Below are positions 53,651 through 64,000 of a stretch of DNA of 64,000 nt, piece after piece; the first letter of the stretch is position 1, and each line of letters starts with the position of its first letter. Origin of the DNA: Rugalucina vietnamica (lineage: Eukaryota > Mollusca > Bivalvia > Lucinida > Lucinidae); the NCBI GenBank assembly GCA_964017185.1, contig OZ024874.1, forward strand, positions 16,921,957 through 16,985,956, written 5' to 3'. The notes beneath the pieces were generated by a model. The model searched no databases. It worked only from the letters and a program-made list of their open reading frames with translations, and was not told where the DNA came from. A program made the translations under genes and the position numbers.

Positions 53651-56600
53651 TTTTCGACATTCGAACTGGGACCGAATTTCTTATTTTGACATTCAAAATC
53701 CTATTTTGACATTCGAACTGGGACCGAATTTCTTATTTTGACATTCAAAATCCTATTTTGACATTCGAACTGGGACCGAATTTCGTATTTTGACATTCAA
53801 ATTCCTATTTTGACATTCGAACTGGGACCGAATTTCGTATTTTGACATTCAAATTCCTATTTTGACATTCGAACTGGGACCGAATTTCGTATTTTGACAT
53901 TCAAAATCCTATTTTGACATTCGAATTGGGACCGAATTTCGTATTTTGACATTCAAAATCCTATTTTGACATTCGAACTGGGAGCGAATTTCTTATTTTG
54001 ACATTCAAAATCCTATTTTGACATTCGAACTTGGACCGAATTTCTTATTTTGACATTCAAAATCCTATTTTGACATTCGAACTGGGGCCGAATTTCGTAT
54101 TTTGACATTCAAAATCCTATTTTGACATTCAAAATCCTATTTTGACATTCGAACTGGGACCGAATTTCGTATTTTGACATTCAAAATCCTATTTTGACAT
54201 TCGAACTGGGACCGAATTTCGTATTTTGACATTCAAAATCCTATTTTGACATTCGAACTGGGACCGAATTTCTTATTTTGACATTCAAAATCCTATTTTG
54301 ACTTTCGAACTTGGACCGAATTTCGTATTTTGACATTCAAAATCCTATTTTGACATTCGAATTGATCCGAATTTCGTATTTTGACATTCAAAATCCTATT
54401 TTGACATTCGAATCGGGACCGAATTTCTTATTTTGACATTCAAAATCCTATTTTGACATTCGAACTAGGACCGAATGTGTTATTTTGACATTCAAAATCC
54501 TATTTTGACATTCGAACTGGGACCGAATTTCGTATTTTGACATTCAAAATCCTATTTTGACATTCGAACTGGGACCGAATTTCTTATTTTGACATTCAAA
54601 ATCCTATTTTGACATTCGAACTGGGACCGAATTTCGTATTTTGACATTCAAATTCCTATTTTGACATTCGAACTGGGACCGAATTTCGTATTTTGACATT
54701 CAAAATCCTATTTTGACATTCGAACTGGGACCGAATTTCGTATTTTGACATTCAAATTCCTATTTTGACATTCGAACTGGGACCGAATTTCGTATTTTGA
54801 CATTCAAAATCCTATTTTGACATTCGAATTGGGACCGAATTTCGTATTTTGATATTCAAAATCCTATTTTGACATTCGAACTGGGACCGAATTTCTTATT
54901 TTGACATTCAAAATCCTATTTTGACATTCGAACTTGGACCGAATTTCTTATTTTGACATTCAAAATCCTATTTTGACATTCGAACTGGGGCCGAATTTCG
55001 TATTTTGACATTCAAAATCCTATTTTGACATTCGAACTGGGACCGAATTTCGTATTTTGACATTCAAAATCCTATTTTGACATTCGAACTGAGACCGAAT
55101 TTCGTATTTTGACATTCAAAATCCTATTTTGACATTCGAACTGGGACCGAATTTCTTATTTTGACATTCAAAATCCTATTTTGACATTCGAACTGGGACC
55201 GAATTTCGTATTTTGACATTCAAAATCCAATTTTGACATTCGAACTGGGACCGAATTTCGTATTTTGACATTCAAAATCCTATTTTGACATTCGAACTGG
55301 GACCGAATTTCTTATTTTGACATTCAAAATCCTATTTTGACATTCGAACTGGGACCGAATTTCTTATTTTGACATTCAAAATCCTATTTTGACATTCGAA
55401 CTGGGACCGAATTTCTTATTTTGACATTCAAAATCCTATTTTGACATTCGAACTGGGACCGAATTTCGTATTTTGACATTCAAAATCCTATTTTGACATT
55501 CGAACTGGGACCGAATTTCCTCTTTTGACATTCAAAACCCTATTTTGACATTCGAACTGGGACCGAATTTCTTATTTTGACATTCAAAATCCTATTTTGA
55601 CATTCGAACTGGGACCGAATTTCTTATTTTGACATTCAAAATCCTATTTTGACATTCGAACTGGGACCGAATTTCGTATTTTGACATTCAAAATCCTATT
55701 TTGACATTCGAACTGGGACCGAATTTCGTATTTTGACATTCAAAATCCTATTTTGACATTCGAACTGGGACCGAATTTCTTATTTTGACATTTAAAATCC
55801 TATTTTGACATTCGAATTGGGACCGAATTTCGTATTTTGACATTCAAAATCCTATTTTGACATTCGAACTTGGACCGAATTTCGTATTTTGACATTCAAA
55901 ATCCTATTTTGACATTCGAACTGAGACCGAATTTCGTATTTTGACATTCAAAATCCTATTTTGACATTCGAACTTGGACCGAATTTCGTATTTTGACATT
56001 CAAAATCCTATTTTGACATTCGAACTGGGACCGAATTTCGTATTTTGACATTCAAAATCATATTTTGACATTCGAACTGGGACCGAATTTCGTATTTTGA
56101 CATTCAAAATCCTATTTTGACATTCGAACTGGGACCAAATTTCGTATTTTGACATTCAAAATCCTATTTTGACATTCGAACTGGGACCGAATTTCGTATT
56201 TTGACATTCAAAATCCTATTTTGACATTCGAACTGGGACCGAATTTCGTATTTTGACATTCAAAATCCTATTTTGACATTCGAACTGGGACCGAATTTCG
56301 TATTTTGACATTCAAAATCCTATTTTGACATTCGAACTGGGACCGAATTTCTTATTTTGACATTCAAAATCCTATTTTGACATTCGAACTTGGACCGAAT
56401 TTCGTATTTTGACATTCAAAATCCTTTATTTTGACATTCGAATTGGGACCGAATTTCGTATTTTGACATTCAAAATCCTATTTTGACATTCGAACTGGGA
56501 CCGAATTTCTTATTTTGACATTCAAAATCCTATTTTGACATTCGAACTGGGACCGAATTTCTTATTTTGACATTCAAAATCCTATTTTGACATTCGAACT

Positions 56601-58819
56601 GGGACCGAATTTCTTATTTTGACTTTCAAAATCCTATTTTGACATTCGAACTGGGACCGAATTTCTTATTTTGACAGTCAAATTCCTATTTTGACATTCG
56701 AATTGGGACCGAATTTCGTATTTTGACATTCAAAATCCTATTTTGACATTCGAATTGGGACCGAATTTCGTATTTTGACATTCAAAATCCTATTTTGACA
56801 TTCGAACTTGGACCGAATTTCGTATTTTGACATTCAAAATCCTATTTTGACATTCGAACTGGGACCGAATTTCGTATTTAGACATTCAAAATCCTATTTT
56901 GACATTCGAACTGGGACCGAATTTCTTATTTTGACATTCAAAATCCTATTTTGACATTCGAACTGGGACCGAATTTCGTATTTTGACATTCAAAATCCTA
57001 TTTTGACATTCGAACTGGGACCGAATTTCGTATTTTGACATTCAAAATCCTATTTTGACATTCGAACTGGGACCGAATTTCTTATTTTGACATTCAAAAT
57101 CCTATTTTGACATTCGAACTGGGACCGAATTTCGTATTTTGACATTCAAAATCCTATTTTGACATTCGAACTGGGACCGAATTTCTTATTTTGACATTCA
57201 AAATCCTATTTTGACATTCGAACTGGGACCGAATTTCGTATTTTGACATTCAAAATCCTATTTTGACATTCGAACTGGGACCGAATTTCTTATTTTGACA
57301 TTCAAAATCCTATTTTGACATTCGAACTGGGACCGAATTTCTTATTTTGACATTCAAAATCCTATTTTGACATTCGAACTGGGACCGAATTTCTTATTTT
57401 GACATTCAAAATCCTATTTTGACATTCGAACTGGGACCGAATTTCTTATTTTGACATTCAAAATCCTATTTTGACATTCGAATTGGGACCGAATTTCTTA
57501 TTTTGACATTCAAAATCCTATTTTGACATTCGAATTGGGACCGAATTTCGTATTTTGACATTCAAAATCCTATTTTGACATTCGAACTGGGACCGAATTT
57601 CTTATTTTGACATTCAAAATCCTATTTTGACATTCGAACTGGGACCGAATTTCGTATTTTGACATTCAAAATCCTATTTTGACATTCGAACTGGGACCGA
57701 ATTTCGTATTTTGACATTCAAAATCCTATTTTGACATTCGAACTGGGACCGAATTTCGTATTTTGACATTCAAAATCCTATTTTGACATTCGAACTGGGA
57801 CCGAATTTCTTATTTTGACATTCAAAATCCTATTTTGACATTCGAACTGGGACCGAATTTCTTATTTTGACATTCAAATTCCTATTTTGACATTCGAACT
57901 GGGTCCGAATTTCTTATTTTGACATTCAAATTCCTATTTTGACATTCGAACTGGGACCGAATTTCGTATTTTGACATTCAAAATCCTATTTTGACATTCG
58001 AACTGGGACCGAATTTCGTATTTTGACATTCAAAATCCTATTTTGACATTCGAACTGGGACCGAATTTCGTATTTTGACATTCAAAATCCTATTTTGACA
58101 TTCGAACTGGGACCGAATTTCTTATTTTGACATTCAAAATCCTATTTTGACATTCGAACTTGGACCGAATTTCGTATTTTGACATTCAAAATCCTATTTT
58201 GACATTCGAACTTGGACCGAATTTCGTATTTTGACATTCAAAATCCTATTTTGACATTCGAACTGGGGCCGAATTTCGTATTTTGACATTCAAAATCCTA
58301 TTTTGACATTCGAACTGGGACCGAATTTCGTATTTTGACATTCAAAATCCTATTTTGACATTCGAACTGGGACCGAATTTCTTATTTTGACATTCAAAAT
58401 CCTATTTTGACATTCGAACTGGGACCGAATTTCTTATTTTGACATTCAAAATCCTATTTTGACATTCGAACTTGGACCGAATTTCTTATTTTGACATTCA
58501 AAATCCTATTTTGACATTCGAACTGGGGCCGAATTTCGTATTTTGACATTCAAAATCCTATTTTGACATTCGAACTGGGACCGAATTTCGTATTTTGACA
58601 TTCAAAATCCTATTTTGACATTCGAACTGGGACCGAATTTCTTACTCCTATTTTGACATTCGAACTGGGACCGAATTTCGTATTTTGACATTTAAAATCC
58701 TATTTTGACATTCGAACTGGGACCGAATTTCGTATTTTGACATTCAAAATCCTATTTTGACATTCGAACTGGGGGCGAATTTCGTATTTTGATATTCAAA
58801 ATCCTATTTTGACATTCGC

Positions 58820-59042
58820 ATTGGTCAGGAATATGCTATTTTGATGTTCAAAATCCTTTATTTACATTCGATTTAGTCAAGAATATGCTATTTTGATATT
58901 CAGTGTTACATTAAAATCTGAATGTCAAAATACAAGTTACAGGTAATTTAAGATTTCGCAAAACCGACTTATTATTTCTACTTGATACTTTAGACACACT
59001 GAATATCAGTTAACCTCCCGATATTGTCGATTTCTGCTTTTC
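58820..59042. repeat. Non-satellite spacer, copy 1
   Basis: After degenerate half-monomers (GGTCAGGAATATGC, TTAGTCAAGAATATGC) comes unique sequence with GTTACAGGTAATTTAAG and CAGTTAACCTCCCGATATTG, and then normal monomers resume. Confidence 0.9.
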
Positions 59043-61666
59043 GTATTTTGACATTCAAAATCCTATTTTGACATTCGAACTGGGACCGAATTTCGTATTT
59101 TGACATTCAAAATCCTATTTTGACATTCGAACTGGGACCGAATTTCGTATTTTGACATTCAAAATCCTATTTTGACATTCGAACTGGGACCGAATTTCTT
59201 ATTTTGACATTCAAAATCCTATTTTGACATTCGAACTTGGACCGAATTTCGTATTTTGACATTCAAAATCCTTTATTTTGACATTCGAATTGGGACCGAA
59301 TTTCGTATTTTGACATTCAAAATCCTATTTTGACATTCGAACTGGGACCGAATTTCTTATTTTGACATTCAAAATCCTATTTTGACATTCGAACTGGGAC
59401 CGAATTTCTTATTTTGACATTCAAAATCCTATTTTGACATTCGAACTGGGACCGAATTTCTTATTTTGACTTTCAAAATCCTATTTTGACATTCGAACTG
59501 GGACCGAATTTCTTATTTTGACAGTCAAATTCCTATTTTGACATTCGAATTGGGACCGAATTTCGTATTTTGACATTCAAAATCCTATTTTGACATTCGA
59601 ATTGGGACCGAATTTCGTATTTTGACATTCAAAATCCTATTTTGACATTCGAACTTGGACCGAATTTCGTATTTTGACATTCAAAATCCTATTTTGACAT
59701 TCGAACTGGGACCGAATTTCGTATTTAGACATTCAAAATCCTATTTTGACATTCGAACTGGGACCGAATTTCTTATTTTGACATTCAAAATCCTATTTTG
59801 ACATTCGAACTGGGACCGAATTTCGTATTTTGACATTCAAAATCCTATTTTGACATTCGAACTGGGACCGAATTTCGTATTTTGACATTCAAAATCCTAT
59901 TTTGACATTCGAACTGGGACCGAATTTCTTATTTTGACATTCAAAATCCTATTTTGACATTCGAACTGGGACCGAATTTCGTATTTTGACATTCAAAATC
60001 CTATTTTGACATTCGAACTGGGACCGAATTTCTTATTTTGACATTCAAAATCCTATTTTGACATTCGAACTGGGACCGAATTTCGTATTTTGACATTCAA
60101 AATCCTATTTTGACATTCGAACTGGGACCGAATTTCTTATTTTGACATTCAAAATCCTATTTTGACATTCGAACTGGGACCGAATTTCTTATTTTGACAT
60201 TCAAAATCCTATTTTGACATTCGAACTGGGACCGAATTTCTTATTTTGACATTCAAAATCCTATTTTGACATTCGAACTGGGACCGAATTTCTTATTTTG
60301 ACATTCAAAATCCTATTTTGACATTCGAATTGGGACCGAATTTCTTATTTTGACATTCAAAATCCTATTTTGACATTCGAATTGGGACCGAATTTCGTAT
60401 TTTGACATTCAAAATCCTATTTTGACATTCGAACTGGGACCGAATTTCTTATTTTGACATTCAAAATCCTATTTTGACATTCGAACTGGGACCGAATTTC
60501 GTATTTTGACATTCAAAATCCTATTTTGACATTCGAACTGGGACCGAATTTCGTATTTTGACATTCAAAATCCTATTTTGACATTCGAACTGGGACCGAA
60601 TTTCGTATTTTGACATTCAAAATCCTATTTTGACATTCGAACTGGGACCGAATTTCTTATTTTGACATTCAAAATCCTATTTTGACATTCGAACTGGGAC
60701 CGAATTTCTTATTTTGACATTCAAATTCCTATTTTGACATTCGAACTGGGTCCGAATTTCTTATTTTGACATTCAAATTCCTATTTTGACATTCGAACTG
60801 GGACCGAATTTCGTATTTTGACATTCAAAATCCTATTTTGACATTCGAACTGGGACCGAATTTCGTATTTTGACATTCAAAATCCTATTTTGACATTCGA
60901 ACTGGGACCGAATTTCGTATTTTGACATTCAAAATCCTATTTTGACATTCGAACTGGGACCGAATTTCTTATTTTGACATTCAAAATCCTATTTTGACAT
61001 TCGAACTTGGACCGAATTTCGTATTTTGACATTCAAAATCCTATTTTGACATTCGAACTTGGACCGAATTTCGTATTTTGACATTCAAAATCCTATTTTG
61101 ACATTCGAACTGGGGCCGAATTTCGTATTTTGACATTCAAAATCCTATTTTGACATTCGAACTGGGACCGAATTTCGTATTTTGACATTCAAAATCCTAT
61201 TTTGACATTCGAACTGGGACCGAATTTCTTATTTTGACATTCAAAATCCTATTTTGACATTCGAACTGGGACCGAATTTCTTATTTTGACATTCAAAATC
61301 CTATTTTGACATTCGAACTTGGACCGAATTTCTTATTTTGACATTCAAAATCCTATTTTGACATTCGAACTGGGGCCGAATTTCGTATTTTGACATTCAA
61401 AATCCTATTTTGACATTCGAACTGGGACCGAATTTCGTATTTTGACATTCAAAATCCTATTTTGACATTCGAACTGGGACCGAATTTCTTACTCCTATTT
61501 TGACATTCGAACTGGGACCGAATTTCGTATTTTGACATTTAAAATCCTATTTTGACATTCGAACTGGGACCGAATTTCGTATTTTGACATTCAAAATCCT
61601 ATTTTGACATTCGAACTGGGGGCGAATTTCGTATTTTGATATTCAAAATCCTATTTTGACATTCGC

Positions 61667-61889
61667 ATTGGTCAGGAATATGCTATTTTGATGTTCAAAA
61701 TCCTTTATTTACATTCGATTTAGTCAAGAATATGCTATTTTGATATTCAGTGTTACATTAAAATCTGAATGTCAAAATACAAGTTACAGGTAATTTAAGA
61801 TTTCGCAAAACCGACTTATTATTTCTACTTGATACTTTAGACACACTGAATATCAGTTAACCTCCCGATATTGTCGATTTCTGCTTTTC
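61667..61889. repeat. Non-satellite spacer, copy 2
   Basis: As read, this is identical to 58820-59042 and lies exactly 2,847 bp downstream. Private marks around it, such as CTTACTCCTA (58641 and 61488) and ATCCTTTATT (56421 and 59268), show the same offset. Confidence 0.9.
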
Positions 61890-64000
61890 GTATTTTGACA
61901 TTCAAAATCCTATTTTGACATTCGAACTGGGACCGAATTTCGTATTTAGACATTCAAAATCCTATTTTGACATTCGAACTGGGACCGAATTTCTTATTTT
62001 GACATTCAAAATCCTATTTTGACATTCGAACTGGGACCGAATTTCGTATTTTGACATTCAAAATCCTATTTTGACATTCGAACTGGGACCGAATTTCGTA
62101 TTTTGACATTCAAAATCCTATTTTGACATTCGAACTGGGACAGAATTTCTTATTTTGACATTCAAAATCCTATTTTGACATTCGAACTGGGACCGAATTT
62201 CTTATTTTGACATTCAAAATCCTATTTTGACATTCGAACTTGGACCGAATTTCGTATTTTGACATTCAAAATCCTATTTTGACATTCGAACTTGGACCGA
62301 ATTTCGTATTTTGACATTCAAAATCCTATTTTGACATTCGAACTGGGGCCGAATTTCGTATTTTGACATTCAAAATCCTATTTTGACATTCGAACTGGGA
62401 CCGAATTTCGTATTTTGACATTCAAAATCCTATTTTGACATTCGAACTGGGACCGAATTTCTTATTTTGACATTCAAAATCCTATTTTGACATTCGAACT
62501 GGGACCGAATTTCGTATTTTGACATTCAAAATCCTATTTTGACATTCGAACTGGGACCGAATTTCTTATTTTGACATTCAAAATCCTATTTTGACATTCG
62601 AACTGGGACCGAATTTCTTATTTTGACATTCAAATTCCTATTTTGACATTCGAACTGGGTCCGAATTTCTTATTTTGACATTCAAATTCCTATTTTGACA
62701 TTCGAACTGGGACCGAATTTCGTATTTTGACATTCAAAATCCTATTTTGACATTCGAACTGGGACCGAATTTCTTATTTTGACATTCAAAATCCTATTTT
62801 GACATTCGAACTGGGACCGAATTTCGTATTTTGACATTCAAAATCCTATTTTGACATTCGAACTGGGACCGAATTTCGTATTTTGACATTCAAAATCCTA
62901 TTTTGACATTCGAACTGGGACCGAATTTCTTATTTTGACATTCAAATTCATATTTTGACATTCGAACTTGGACCGAATTTCGTATTTTGACATTCAAAAT
63001 CCTATTTTGACATTCGAACTTGGACCGAATTTCGTATTTTGACATTCAAAATCCTATTTTGACATTCGAACTGGGGCCGAATTTCGTATTTTGACATTCA
63101 AAATCCTATTTTGACATTCGAACTGGGACCGAATTTCTTATTTTGACATTCAAAATCCTATTTTGACATTCGAACTGGGACCGAATTTCGTATTTTGACA
63201 TTCAAAATCCTATTTTGACATTCGAACTGGGACCGAATTTCTTATTTTGACATTCAAAATCCTATTTTGACATTCGAACTGGGACCGAATTTCTTATTTT
63301 GACATTCAAAATCCTATTTTGACATTCGAACTGGGACCGAATTTCGTATTTTGACATTCAAAATCCTATTTTGACATTCGAACTGGGACCGAATTTCGTA
63401 TTTTGACATTCAAAATCCTATTTTGACATTCGAACTGGGACCGAATTTCGTATTTTGACATTCAAAATCCTATTTTGACATTCGAACTGGGACCGAATTT
63501 CTTATTTTGACATTCAAAATCCTATTTTGACATTCGAACTGGGACCGAATTTCTTATTTTGACATTCAAAATCCTATTTTGACATTCGAACTGGGACCGA
63601 ATTTCTTATTTTGACATTCAAAATCCTATTTTGACATTCGAACTGGGACCGAATTTCTTATTTTGACATTCAAAATCCTATTTTGACATTCGAACTGGGA
63701 CCGAATTTCTTATTTTGACATTCAAAATCCTATTTTGACATTCGAATTGGGACCGAATTTCGTATTTTGACATTCAAAATCCTATTTTGACATTCGAATT
63801 GGTACCGAATTTCGTATTTTGACATTCAAAATCCTATTTTGACATTCGAACTTGGACCGAATTTCTTATTTTGACATTCAAAATCCTATTTTGACATTCG
63901 AACTGGGGCCGAATTTCGTATTTTGACATTCAAAATCCTATTTTGACATTCGAACTGGGACCGAATTTCGTATTTTGACATTCAAAATCCTATTTTGACA

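Larger units (their letters stand above)
53651..64000. repeat. 52-bp satellite array, roughly 200 monomers, open at window end
   Basis: The monomer has two uneven parts, both beginning TATTTTGACATTC: one continues GAACTGGGACCGAATTTCG, the other AAAATCC. Common variants are CGTATT/CTTATT, AACTGGG/AACTTGG/AATTGGG and AAAATC/AAATTC. The period is not a multiple of three and no long frame persists, so it is non-coding. Within it is a 2,847-bp higher-order repeat with an embedded spacer. The right edge is not in the window. Confidence 0.97.

Noticed and set aside
53651-64000. CRISPR-like array
   Set aside because: The array is contiguous 52-bp tandem satellite without unique spacers, in animal DNA.

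Overview
This is animal nuclear DNA, most likely from a marine bivalve. It is AT-rich and intron-bearing, with short secreted cysteine-rich exons separated by long gene-free stretches. It is packed with degenerate LINE and Penelope-like reverse transcriptases, tRNA-headed SINEs, hairpin MITEs and satellite DNA. The element at about 49.1-50.7 kb, with CACCTGAGCC-type ends, and the SINEs are of kinds I recall as common in bivalve genomes; that recollection is unverified. I see no bacterial-style operon, rRNA gene, free-standing tRNA gene or CRISPR array.

Layout. 0-4.6 kb (block A) and 18.9-31.9 kb (block B) are two diverged copies of one segment. Each carries an exon of the same secreted protein, and each has since received different transposon insertions, so one copy often shows the empty site of an insertion in the other. 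5.8-14.9 kb holds three non-LTR retrotransposons: two on + (one frameshifted, one with a long nearly intact endonuclease/RT ORF) and one decayed on -. 17.3-21.3 kb holds a probable three-exon gene (signal peptide exon, VWC-like exon, cysteine-rich terminal exon) whose splice phases agree. 23.2-25.2 kb is a Penelope-like element with a nonsense codon. 25.5-29.1 kb is a 3.6 kb foldback-type inverted repeat. 29.3-30.6 kb is a CGTA-rich composite element flanked by TTAA. 35.9-36.4 kb is an EGF-like cysteine-rich exon. 37.4-40.3 kb is a TA-flanked element with repeated 15-bp internal motifs. 42.4-42.6 kb (-) may encode a small secreted basic peptide. 43.9-47.6 kb carries a mirrored set of near-palindromic 14-mers. 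47.9-53.1 kb is a patchwork of SINEs, foldback, mariner-like and TTAA-flanked elements. 53.6-64.0 kb, to the window edge, is a 52-bp satellite with a 2,847-bp higher-order duplication.

Only three host gene loci are convincing: the VWC/cysteine-rich gene with its paralogous exon, the EGF-like exon and, less surely, the minus-strand peptide. All look secreted. Nearly everything else is explained by nested insertion, and several layers can be put in order, for example a SINE inside a hairpin MITE, and a foldback element and a TTAA-flanked element inside adjacent hairpin MITEs. Two families used repeatedly below are HP-A (a MITE with CATTACGAAAACATG-like ends and a central GTTAGAACCGCC stem) and HP-B (a MITE with GAGCCGC ends and a central GCGAAAACAAAGGCGC stem). 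All identities are from reading the sequence; no searches were run.
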